NCBI GenBank assembly: GCA_001898225.1
Contig: MKTJ01000064.1
Coordinates: forward strand, 1 to 64,000
Source of the DNA: Chloroflexi bacterium 54-19
Lineage (GTDB): Bacteria; Chloroflexota; Chloroflexia; Chloroheliales; Chloroheliaceae
Reading direction: 5' to 3'
Length of the DNA: 64,000 nucleotides
Shown here: positions 55,997-64,000 of the stretch, piece by piece
Layout of the letters: every line of letters begins with the position of its first letter
How positions within the stretch are numbered: the first letter of the stretch is position 1
Program-made: the position numbers and the translations under genes
Notes under the pieces: generated by a model
What the model was told of the DNA's origin: nothing
The model's database searches: none
What the model saw: the letters and a program-made list of their open reading frames with translations, nothing else

Positions 55997-58900
55997 ATGT
56001 TTAAACCAGGCTACACATATTTTAATCGTCCGGCCTACGAGCCACGCCAGCCTCAATCGCGAGACCTTGATCTTTTTGCGCCACCACCGCAGCCTGAAAA
56101 AGGCTTTCTCCAAAAAGTTTTGCAATGGGGTTCGGTTGTTATTGGTCTATTAACCCTAGTGGCTACGGCCTATTTTGCAACAGCCGGCGCAGCGACCCTG
56201 GGAAATAATTATCAATTGGTCGTATTAGCCGGTATCAGTATCGGCTTGGGTTCTTTCCTTACAGCCGCCGGGATTCTTGCGGCCGGAGCTAAAACCCGCC
56301 GGGAAGTTAAGCGTTATCGAGGTTACCTTGGGCAACAACGTAACCAGCTGGCCTTGGAAAAGGCCGAATATTGCCGAATATTAAACTGGATTGACCCACC
56401 TCCTGCCGAATTGCTTGATGTAGTAGCCGAAGGCAAAGGTCGCTATCTCTGGGAGCGCCAGCCCAATCACGTTCCGGCCTTTTTACGCGTCCGTATAGGG
56501 ATACAGCCGGTACAACCAGGTGGGGTCAGGATAAAATTACCTTCTTCGGTTACGTCAAACCTTAATCCTACCGACCTCGATAAAGAAATCCAAAAACTTT
56601 ACAAAGATTTTAGTAGCGTTGAAAATGTGCCGGGCCTGGTTAATTTACGGGAAGCGGGTGTGTTCGGGGTTGCCGGGTCTTTCCAGTTTAGTTACGAATT
56701 GGTCTGCGCGATAGTCTGCCAGATTGCAGTCCATCATTCGCCGGAGGATGTGCGGATGATGTTCTTTTATAGCCAGGAACGCGCCCCGGAGTGGTTCTGG
56801 GCAGGGTGGTTGCCCCATTCCCAGCCAATCGATGGGGATGAAGAAAAACCCTGGCTAGCCGGGACCGGGTCGGACATGGCTAAACTGGCCAGTAATCTAA
56901 AGCAAATCCTTGAACAACGCCGGGAAAAGGCTAAAAACAACAATCTTTATAATAATACCAATCCTTACCTGCCGTTTATTGTGGTGGTAATCGATGATAC
57001 CGGTTTTTCGGCCATAGATCGGGATTTGGTGCGCTGGTTACTCCAGGATGGCCCGGCTTTTAACATCATTACTATTTACCTGGCCCGCAGTGACACGGCT
57101 TTACCAGCCGCCTGCCTCGCCTTTGTCAACTTGCAAACTGACGGCAATATGCAATTTGTGGTTAATACACGCGAAGGCACGGGTCTGAAAAGCGTTTTGA
57201 AAGCTGACCGGATTAGCCGCAGCGAGCAAGAAAGCCTGGCCCGCAAATTAGCTCCCCTTCAACTTATCCAGGGCCAAAAGGCCTTTTCTCTGCAACAGAA
57301 TCTGAATTTTTTTGAAGTGTTGGGCTGGAATAAGCTCGATGGGCGAACGGTAGCGCAGAACTGGCAAAGCCGAGGAGGAGCTGACCTGGAAGCCTTACTT
57401 GGTCAGGATAGCACCGGACGGGAAATGCTCATTAACCTTGACGAAAGTGGTCATGGCACCCACGGGATACTGGCAGGTGAATCCGGTTCTGGCAAAGGCG
57501 AGTTATTGCTTACTTTAATTACCAGCCTGGCCCTTAAAAATCATCCTTCCCGGCTTAATTTTGTACTAGCCGATTTCAAGGGAGGTGCGACCTTCAGCGT
57601 TTTTGAACAACTACCTCATACGGTTGGTTTTGCTACCGACCAGATAGACGAATTTGGCCTGACCCGCTTTCTTACAGCCATCCAGGTAGAGCTACAACGC
57701 CGTAAAGATATTATGGAAACGGCCAAAAAACGCTACGGCCACCGGGTCCAAAAAATCCGGGATTACGAACTGGCGGCCCCAGATGAAGTATTCCCTTTCC
57801 TTCTTATCGTAATTGATGAGTTCGCGGAGTTGGCCCGGACCGTTCCCGATATGCTAGATAAACTGATTCCGATTGCGCAGCAGGGCCGCTCGCTAGGCGT
57901 CTTTTTACTTCTTTCCATGCAGAGTACCGAGGCACTGAAAGGCCAGATTGAATTAAACTTGAGCTATCGTATCGCCTTGCGGATGTCCAAAGATGACAGC
58001 ATGAAACTTCTCAAAGACGCGGCTGCGGCGTCGATCAGCCGCAACAATCGGGGTCGGGCCTTCTTCCGGTGGGATAACTTATTGCAAGAGTTCCAGACCG
58101 CCCGAGTGATGACCCAGGTTTTATCCATGCGAGACCTCGATAAAAGGGATACCCAGGAAAAACCACAGGTTCGTTTGATAGATATAAATTGGACCCCGGT
58201 AAAACCTCCGCAAATTTCGGGTGGGATTAATACTTCTGGTCTTGCAATTCACAATCCGCCTACGGATATCCCAATTGACGTTGAGATAGCGGTCAAAGCT
58301 TGCCAGGATGCCGTACACTTGATACCGTTACACAAACCCCTTTCTCGGCCCTGGTTACCACCTTTACCTATAGCCATTGCCCTAAGCGATCTAATGCCTG
58401 GTGTTTTACAAGGAAATCACTTCCAGGGCTGGCCCGATGCAAAAGAGTGGGTGCGCCTGCCGGTAGGTGTCCAGGACCGCTATTGGGACTGGCAAAACCC
58501 CCAACCGGTGCTTTATGCTGACCTCTCAGCAGGTCGACACCTGCAATTTCTAGGCACACAGGATTCCGGGCGCACTTCAGCCTTGCTTTCCAGCATTCTG
58601 GGACTGGCGGTCACTCACACGCCTAATGAGGTGGCTTTCGTTTTTATTGATTTTGGGACAACACTCAGCCTATTCAAAAACCTACCTCACCGGGTAGAAC
58701 ATTTTGGATCACATCAGTGTAAAGAGATTGCCGATATTTTAAATGACCTAGTAGGTCTTCTGGAAGACCGGCGCCAACGTTTCGCAAACCTGGAAAATGA
58801 TAGAATCGCCACTAATCTACCTGATTACCGGGCTTACCAGCAAAACCGGGGATTACCAGTGGAGAAGCAAGCTGAGGCTGTAGTGGTTGTTATAGATAAT

Positions 58901-59290
58901 TATACTTCCTGGTATCAGAGTCAGCCCGATTTCCATTTTCAGGTTTTGCCACTTGTCAAAAACCTGGTGCAAAACGGCCCGGCATTTGGAATACACTTGA
59001 TAATTACGGCAGACCGGGCGATGGATGTTGCGAGCGCCCAACTGCAAGCTAACTTTCTCAGCATCTCTTTACGAATGGATCCAACAGATTTAGGGGTTAT
59101 GCCCTACGACCGCAAAATTTTAGCGGCCTGGCAGGGCAGGAACGGGCGGGGGTTTATTGAAAACTCCGGTAATTATAACCTGGTAGAAGTGCAATGCTTA
59201 AACCCCACTGCTGTCTCAGAAGCCGAACAGTTAAAAACCGTACAGTACCTTGTGAATGAAATTGCCGCCTGCCAGAAAGTTACCAGCTAG
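55997..59290 (+). CDS. EssC/EccC-like FtsK-SpoIIIE ATPase (type VII secretion motor)
   Basis: Two transmembrane helices (about 36-60 and 70-92) precede a degenerate N-terminal ATPase-like part (about 190-420). The canonical module has Walker A GESGSGKGE (about 492-500) and Walker B LLIVIDEFAEL (about 601). A second module has a degenerate Walker A QDSGRTSA (about 853, Lys replaced by Arg) and VVVVIDN (about 961). This layout is the type VII motor, which unfolds and exports WXG100/LXG proteins. It lacks the FHA domains of EssC; FHA comes from the separate gene at 46162-46956. Confidence 0.88.
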   Translation: MFKPGYTYFNRPAYEPRQPQSRDLDLFAPPPQPEKGFLQKVLQWGSVVIGLLTLVATAYFATAGAATLGNNYQLVVLAGISIGLGSFLTAAGILAAGAKTRREVKRYRGYLGQQRNQLALEKAEYCRILNWIDPPPAELLDVVAEGKGRYLWERQPNHVPAFLRVRIGIQPVQPGGVRIKLPSSVTSNLNPTDLDKEIQKLYKDFSSVENVPGLVNLREAGVFGVAGSFQFSYELVCAIVCQIAVHHSPEDVRMMFFYSQERAPEWFWAGWLPHSQPIDGDEEKPWLAGTGSDMAKLASNLKQILEQRREKAKNNNLYNNTNPYLPFIVVVIDDTGFSAIDRDLVRWLLQDGPAFNIITIYLARSDTALPAACLAFVNLQTDGNMQFVVNTREGTGLKSVLKADRISRSEQESLARKLAPLQLIQGQKAFSLQQNLNFFEVLGWNKLDGRTVAQNWQSRGGADLEALLGQDSTGREMLINLDESGHGTHGILAGESGSGKGELLLTLITSLALKNHPSRLNFVLADFKGGATFSVFEQLPHTVGFATDQIDEFGLTRFLTAIQVELQRRKDIMETAKKRYGHRVQKIRDYELAAPDEVFPFLLIVIDEFAELARTVPDMLDKLIPIAQQGRSLGVFLLLSMQSTEALKGQIELNLSYRIALRMSKDDSMKLLKDAAAASISRNNRGRAFFRWDNLLQEFQTARVMTQVLSMRDLDKRDTQEKPQVRLIDINWTPVKPPQISGGINTSGLAIHNPPTDIPIDVEIAVKACQDAVHLIPLHKPLSRPWLPPLPIAIALSDLMPGVLQGNHFQGWPDAKEWVRLPVGVQDRYWDWQNPQPVLYADLSAGRHLQFLGTQDSGRTSALLSSILGLAVTHTPNEVAFVFIDFGTTLSLFKNLPHRVEHFGSHQCKEIADILNDLVGLLEDRRQRFANLENDRIATNLPDYRAYQQNRGLPVEKQAEAVVVVIDNYTSWYQSQPDFHFQVLPLVKNLVQNGPAFGIHLIITADRAMDVASAQLQANFLSISLRMDPTDLGVMPYDRKILAAWQGRNGRGFIENSGNYNLVEVQCLNPTAVSEAEQLKTVQYLVNEIAACQKVTS

Positions 59291-59305
59291 AAGGATAAAA
59301 ATAAT

Positions 59306-59923
59306 ATGTCAGGGGTAATTGTAACTGTTAAAAGAGCGGAGGACAGCCAGTACAAAGTGGTCGAGGTGCCATTAAACCTGACGGCCGCCGAACTGGCTCT
59401 TATGCTATCCCAGGCCTTGAACTGGCACATCGACCGGGCCGGAAAACCGATCTTCTATCAAATTGAAACCGATTTTTTACAACGTCGCCTTTATCCCGAC
59501 GAGTCTTTACAAAATGTGGGAGTTTTAAAGGGCACTTCTTTAATTCTTCACCCTGTAGCGAACGGCCACGAGCATGATGTTTTCCAACCGGGCTTTTCGC
59601 CTGGAAGAGTCACTCCAACCCCGGCGGTGTCCGGTTGGCGCTCTCAAACACCTGCGGCTTTACGGTTTAATCCTTTAACACCACCGGCTGGTAATCCAGG
59701 TAATCCTCCACCGGTCTCGGCTAACCCATATTCACAAAATATGGCGGCTAATACGCCAGCCGGGGTGTCCGGCCCAACCGACCCAAATCCGGGGTCGGGG
59801 CCAATCACAGGTTGGAAACCGCTCGGTCTGGACTTGCCACCTGCGGTAAGTCAGCCGCCTGCCGAACCTGTTGAAAATACCCCGTCCCAATCACCGTTTA
59901 AGTGGAAAAAACTTGACGATTGA
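59306..59923 (+). CDS. EsaB/YukD-like ubiquitin-fold protein with proline-rich tail
   Basis: Residues 1-90 form a ubiquitin-like fold (GVIVTVKRAEDSQYKVVEVPLN, AAELALMLSQAL, YPDESLQNVGVLKGTSLIL), as in YukD and EsaB, which are standard type VII secretion components. A proline/threonine-rich tail of 110 residues follows (GLDLPPAVSQPPAEP). It lies 15 bp after the ATPase. This completes the core set WXG100 - ATPase - ubiquitin-like. Confidence 0.75.
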   Translation: MSGVIVTVKRAEDSQYKVVEVPLNLTAAELALMLSQALNWHIDRAGKPIFYQIETDFLQRRLYPDESLQNVGVLKGTSLILHPVANGHEHDVFQPGFSPGRVTPTPAVSGWRSQTPAALRFNPLTPPAGNPGNPPPVSANPYSQNMAANTPAGVSGPTDPNPGSGPITGWKPLGLDLPPAVSQPPAEPVENTPSQSPFKWKKLDD

Positions 59924-59940
59924 GCAGCCCGCTCAATTTT
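59919..59940 (+). terminator. Short terminator at the end of the T7SS-like operon
   Basis: ATTGAGC (59919-59925, containing the stop codon) pairs with GCTCAAT (59931-59937), followed by TTT. It is a weak terminator. Confidence 0.5.
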
Positions 59941-60062
59941 AAGGCTTGTGAGCTATTAATAAATCGCTGGTTATGATCGTTTTTAACTACCGAATAATCT
60001 TTGGTTTTACCCAAATCAGGCAAGTTTACTGAAGTTGGATAAGGTTTATTTTTAAGGTTAAA

Positions 60063-61316
60063 GTGGGGGAGATTGATTTGGGTGATATGCTTACAACTGA
60101 TCGGCAGGATTTGGACACGGCCTTAGGAGCAATGCATACAGGTAATTTTCATATTGCATTACCGATTTTAGAGCGGCTTGCAAAAGCATATCCTGAACGA
60201 GCTAATCTGGGGCAATGGCAATTAAAATGTCAACAACAACTTGGTCTTCTAAAAGGCGAAATTTCACCACCTATACCAAATTCCAATTTTACAAATTTTA
60301 CCAGTTTGCCGCCTTCCTCACAGAACTCAGGTTCGTCTCAACCCCCTATGACGCCAACCACCCTTTCGACACAAAACAATTATCCACCTAGCCGGGTGGT
60401 TCCAAACCAACCACACAGTTTCCAATCCGCGGGTAGCACCTTTCCTGGTCAGCCTCAACCGGGTAATCTTCAAAACTACGATCCTATCCTTTCCCAAACC
60501 GGCTCCTGGCAGAATATCAACAATACAAACAACCCGGTATTTCAAAATTATTCCGCCCCTTTAGCCCCGCAACCTAACCAATTTTCAAATAACCAAAGCG
60601 CCACTCCTAACAATTTTTATCAAACTACCCCAGGTGGGGGACAAACAGGCCCAACTTTTTATGGGCAAGGCAGTTACTCGGCTACAAAAAATTCACGACC
60701 AATAGAAAATTTAAGTTTGCTTCAACTACTAATTGGGCTGGCAGGTTGCTGTTTCATAATTGCAGCCTTCCTACCCCAGGCTATTGTAAATGACTCTTTT
60801 CGCTGTAACGGCGCGTTCGAAATGGGAAACAGGCTTCCTTCCGCACCATGTGGACCCTGGATAAGTCAGGGGGGAGGCTTCTACACCCAAAATAGTATTT
60901 TCCCCTACAGTCGAACCTCAACTATGGGTGGATTGAATGACGCAGTTTCCATAATCACGATGCTTTCGGGGGTAACGATAATTATCGGAATGGTTCTTAC
61001 TATATTTAAAATAAAATTGAAGGTGGGCCTCCACCACATTGACTCTTTCTGGATCGCTTTAGTAGGAATTTTGATAGCCGGTGCGGCGACCCTTTATAGG
61101 TTCTTAAACCTACCAAATATCTATAATCCTGTTGAATGGGATTATCCTAAACATGGTTATGATGGAAGCGTAATAGGCCAGGGCTATAATAGCGGCGTTT
61201 ACGAAACAACCAGCATCCCTCAGCCAGGCTTATTCCTGGCTGGTGGAGCGATTATCATTATAATATTAATCCTGCTAATTTCCTGGAGAGCCGGGCATAA
61301 TCACCGCATTCCATAA
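60063..61316 (+). CDS. Membrane protein with Q/N/P-rich linker
   Basis: The start is uncertain: GTG 60063 or ATG 60087. Residues 15-60 form a TPR-like helix pair (ALGAMHTGNFHIALPILERLAKAYPE). Residues 65-215 are glutamine/asparagine/proline-rich and disordered. C-terminal hydrophobic segments give about four transmembrane helices (LLIGLAGCCFIIAAF, ITMLSGVTIIIGMV, FWIALVGILIAGAATL, LAGGAIIIIILILLI). Function unknown; by position it is an accessory of the secretion locus. Confidence 0.6.
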   Translation: MGEIDLGDMLTTDRQDLDTALGAMHTGNFHIALPILERLAKAYPERANLGQWQLKCQQQLGLLKGEISPPIPNSNFTNFTSLPPSSQNSGSSQPPMTPTTLSTQNNYPPSRVVPNQPHSFQSAGSTFPGQPQPGNLQNYDPILSQTGSWQNINNTNNPVFQNYSAPLAPQPNQFSNNQSATPNNFYQTTPGGGQTGPTFYGQGSYSATKNSRPIENLSLLQLLIGLAGCCFIIAAFLPQAIVNDSFRCNGAFEMGNRLPSAPCGPWISQGGGFYTQNSIFPYSRTSTMGGLNDAVSIITMLSGVTIIIGMVLTIFKIKLKVGLHHIDSFWIALVGILIAGAATLYRFLNLPNIYNPVEWDYPKHGYDGSVIGQGYNSGVYETTSIPQPGLFLAGGAIIIIILILLISWRAGHNHRIP

Positions 61317-61394
61317 ATATTTTTTAAAGTTTGGTGGGTATAGGGTATAGGTATAGCTTGGAAATTTTGCACGGGTGGGTCCCAGCAGGCAGTG

Positions 61395-63239
61395 CTAATG
61401 CCCCGACCAGGCCAAACTTTGCGCACCTCGCATAAACTCCTGCCGGTCATAACGCCCGTTTTCAAGGTTCACCAGGTAAATTGAAGAAGCTCTGAAAGAT
61501 TGAGTTGAACCGGAGCCGGAGGACGAAGTCGAACTGGAGGGAACCAATTCGTAAGCCAGCCACTTGCCATCAGGTGAAAATTCAAGAGTTTTACCCATAA
61601 CCAATGAACTGCTGGAACTGCCCCGCCAGATTTCCGCCTCACTTCCGTTATCAAGGTTTACCAGGCTGTAGCGATATAGGTCCGAATCCAGTTTTGAATA
61701 AACCAGGGCGTGGCGGCTATCGGGAGACCAGCTAAAACCTTGAATTTGGCCTATCCTGGTGGAAAGGCGTAACCGCTTTTCACCCTTCGGATCTGTAACA
61801 AAATAATCGGTCGAAGAAGCACCGCTATCATCAACCGTGTGGTATTGAAAATATAAAACTTTTTGATTTTCGCCGGCACTAATACTAAAGGTAGTGCTTG
61901 CCAGGTAAGGATCGCTGAGGATATAAGCTTTCCCATCATTTGCAATACTTACCAGCTGCCGACTTGAGCTTGTATTAAAGGGCTCCTGGTTTTCCAAAGC
62001 TCCAAGAATGCGTTCGTCATTTGAACTAAAACCCGGGTTATTCAAGAAATCTTCATAGTAAAGTTTTGGATTGGCTCCGTTAATATCGGTTGTATAAAGT
62101 TGACGGGTTTGTTTGGTCAAATTGGTGTTATTAAAGTTACCTCCACGTGTTTCGTAAATATCATAAAGCCAGGCTAACCGCTGGCCGCTTGGGCTAAGTA
62201 CCAGCGAAGTGAGCTCAGTAGCCCGGTTTACCGCCCCGCTATTAAAAGGGTTAATTGAAGGGGTGGGGACAGGTGTTGTCTGTATCGCCGGAGTCCCGGA
62301 GGCTTTGGTTGTTATGGGCACCGGCGTGTTGGTCGGTTCAGGGGTCGGTGTAAAACTTGCGGTTAACTCCTGGCGGCTGATACTTTCTAAGGGTTGGGCC
62401 ACCTCTACCGGACTTCCCCCTTTAAGGTCAACCGCTTCTACTAACAATTTGTTCTTTATATTGGCCGAGGTAGAGAGCGTAATGAACATTAAAACTCTGG
62501 TCCCGGCCACCGAAAAAGCCAGGTCGCCGGTCGATTGGTAAGAGTTCTGACTTGCCTGGGAAAAGTTTAAACTATTAAATAATTCGTTTGAGGTTTTAGT
62601 TTCTACATTATATGCCAGTAGTCTAACTTCTCTACTGCTACTCAACTGACCAATCTTCACCAATAAATACTTGCCATCCGCAGTAAAACCAACCTGGGAA
62701 GGGTCAACATTGGAAAAGAGCCGCTGCAAATCGCCACCGTTTACTTCCGAACGCCACAACGAACTGCCAACCATAAAGAAAGCCCCTTTGCTATCACTAC
62801 TGAATAAGGTATGTGCGTATTGGTTAGACTCACCTCCCCAAATTTGGGGTCGCGAATAATCAAGAGGGTAAGTGTAGTCGGTTGCATTTTCATAGATACG
62901 TACGGGCTGACTGCCATCCTCCCGTGCCACCCAGAGATCGTACTTACCAAAATTTTCAGTTTGGAAGGCAATATAATGAGTGCCATTTAGAAGCTGTAAA
63001 ACCGAAAAGACACCCAGAACCACAAATCCAGTAAGGCATATCCCTAGAATCACATAAGCCCAACGAATATTGGGCCACCTTTTCTTCGTGGTTTTCTGTG
63101 AGATATGAGGCCCCTGTGGTTTAATTCCATTAGTTGCAGCCGGTGTCTGAAAAGAAGCGGCTACCGGTAAGGCTTGATTACAGTTTATACAATTGGATAC
63201 TCCTGGCTGGTTATAAGTCTGGCAATTAGGGCAGATCAT
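61395..63239 (-). CDS. Zinc-ribbon membrane protein with TolB-like propeller
   Basis: An N-terminal zinc ribbon (CPNC, CINCNQ) is followed by a transmembrane helix (about 55-80, AYVILGICLTGFVVLGVFSV), so the propeller lies outside. The remaining 530 residues hold WD40/TolB-like blades (LVLSPSGQRLAWLYD, FSWSPDSRHALVYS, LEFSPDGKWLAYEL). A proline/threonine-rich insert is found near 300-335. It is a cytoplasm-to-surface sensor by layout. The ligand is unknown. Confidence 0.75.
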   Translation of the reverse strand: MICPNCQTYNQPGVSNCINCNQALPVAASFQTPAATNGIKPQGPHISQKTTKKRWPNIRWAYVILGICLTGFVVLGVFSVLQLLNGTHYIAFQTENFGKYDLWVAREDGSQPVRIYENATDYTYPLDYSRPQIWGGESNQYAHTLFSSDSKGAFFMVGSSLWRSEVNGGDLQRLFSNVDPSQVGFTADGKYLLVKIGQLSSSREVRLLAYNVETKTSNELFNSLNFSQASQNSYQSTGDLAFSVAGTRVLMFITLSTSANIKNKLLVEAVDLKGGSPVEVAQPLESISRQELTASFTPTPEPTNTPVPITTKASGTPAIQTTPVPTPSINPFNSGAVNRATELTSLVLSPSGQRLAWLYDIYETRGGNFNNTNLTKQTRQLYTTDINGANPKLYYEDFLNNPGFSSNDERILGALENQEPFNTSSSRQLVSIANDGKAYILSDPYLASTTFSISAGENQKVLYFQYHTVDDSGASSTDYFVTDPKGEKRLRLSTRIGQIQGFSWSPDSRHALVYSKLDSDLYRYSLVNLDNGSEAEIWRGSSSSSLVMGKTLEFSPDGKWLAYELVPSSSTSSSGSGSTQSFRASSIYLVNLENGRYDRQEFMRGAQSLAWSGH

Positions 63240-63299
63240 AACTGGTTAACCTCAATTTAGGTAAATAACTCTTTTAGACAATAAGCTAACGAAGGTAAT

Positions 63300-63989
63300 T
63301 CAAGCAATTTTAATCGGGGTGGCGCAATAACCACAGAATTTGCTACCCGCCCGCAAAGTTTGGTTACAATTAGGGCAAGTAATAGTAGAAGTTCCACTAA
63401 TAACCTGATTCGGAACCGGCGTGCCGCTTGCTTTAGGCTGGCGGGGCGGTACATTATCGATGGCTGGTGAGGGGGGACGAGCCGGAGAATAGCCGGTTAT
63501 GGGAGGAGACTGTGAAACGACCGGATAAGAATTGGTTGAGTAACTGGCCTGCCCAATACTTGCTGCCATAACTGGCACACCAATAGAGCGGGCCCGGCGT
63601 AAGCTACGATTGTGCTGGTATCTAGTCCATAAGTACCAGCACAATATAGATAAAAGTAGACCGGTAATTGCAATGACCAGGCCGATTATGCCCCCCTCTA
63701 TTCCGCTGGATAGACCGGTATTGGGGGCTACCAGTGGGCCACCTTCTACCAATGCTTTTACCTGGATTGAGTCTATGGTGGATGGCGTATTAAGGCTTAC
63801 CGGTGGGGCAGCCGTAATATAGCCGACCGTCTTGGCCGGTATTGTGGCGGTTGGGGCGGCCTGGTAGGCTGGCTCAGCCTTGACTGGCAAAATAGTGATT
63901 GAACTTATGAGGGCAAGTAATAAAAGCAATAATGACCCACTTAAAAGGGCCGGGCGAAGTTTGGAGTTCATTGAGCTATTACGAAACAT
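63300..63989 (-). CDS. Membrane protein with C-terminal zinc ribbon
   Basis: GGAGATATTGT precedes ATG 63989. A signal-like N-terminus (LLLLLLALISSITILPVKA), a proline-rich external part, one transmembrane helix (about 103-125, IGLVIAITGLLLSILCWYLW), and a cytoplasmic tail with a C-terminal zinc ribbon (CPNC, CGYC) are visible. The topology is opposite to the preceding gene, where the ribbon is N-terminal, and the two are 60 bp apart in one operon. Confidence 0.65.
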   Translation of the reverse strand: MFRNSSMNSKLRPALLSGSLLLLLLALISSITILPVKAEPAYQAAPTATIPAKTVGYITAAPPVSLNTPSTIDSIQVKALVEGGPLVAPNTGLSSGIEGGIIGLVIAITGLLLSILCWYLWTRYQHNRSLRRARSIGVPVMAASIGQASYSTNSYPVVSQSPPITGYSPARPPSPAIDNVPPRQPKASGTPVPNQVISGTSTITCPNCNQTLRAGSKFCGYCATPIKIA

Positions 63990-64000
63990 ACAATATCTCC

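Noticed and set aside
1..64000. CRISPR arrays, rRNA and tRNA genes
   Set aside because: I saw no regularly spaced direct repeats, no CCA-ending cloverleaf and no rRNA segments.

Overview
The window reads as a chromosomal piece of a Chloroflexota-type bacterium (Ktedonobacteria or a relative). This is inferred from style: WD40 lipoproteins with a lipobox, STAND NTPases ending in WD40 blades, Ser/Thr kinases and FHA proteins that begin with zinc ribbons, XRE-TPR regulators, and an EssC/WXG100 (type VII-like) locus. Base composition is moderate, and no rRNA, tRNA or CRISPR array is visible.

Left third (about 1-32 kb) is a mobile and defence region. A thioredoxin-domain gene is cut by the left edge. 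Beside it is the C-terminal half of a SAVED-domain (CBASS-type) effector, broken by an ISKra4-like element with a PRiA4-ORF3 passenger. Then come degraded IS6-, IS3- and IS5-family elements, some nested (an IS5 copy with a TTA duplication sits inside an IS3 transposase), an alpha/beta hydrolase, a small inverted-repeat element, another DDE transposase and a tyrosine recombinase with a striking 13-6-13 palindrome upstream. At 12.8-18.5 kb lies the most interesting locus: a minus-strand operon of an XRE regulator, a Cas4/AddB-like PD-(D/E)XK nuclease with Fe-S cysteines, a full-length prokaryotic Argonaute with an apparently intact DEDD tetrad, an unrecognised 178-aa protein and an HEMGH metalloprotease. 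Its promoter carries an operator-like inverted repeat. An IS21 element follows, cut by a large serine recombinase element. After that come further IS6 remnants, a possible holin-like toxin peptide, two lipoproteins and a phage-type HTH pseudogene.

Middle third (31-46 kb) holds signalling and conflict genes: an XRE-TPR regulator, a membrane CHAT protease facing a sigma/zinc-finger pair, a 43-aa proline-rich peptide gene before a prolyl oligopeptidase, a 1277-aa HTH-NB-ARC-WD40 STAND protein and a TPR protein.

Right third (44.9-64 kb) is a type VII secretion-like locus with a phosphosignalling module. A zinc-ribbon Ser/Thr kinase and a zinc-ribbon FHA protein are divergent from a VWA - atypical kinase - PP2C - WXG100 - 814-aa protein - two PsbP/DcrB-like proteins - WXG100-like - EssC-like ATPase - EsaB/YukD-like series. 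A consensus TTGACA-N17-TATAAT promoter heads the plus-strand genes. Membrane and zinc-ribbon accessory proteins close the window.
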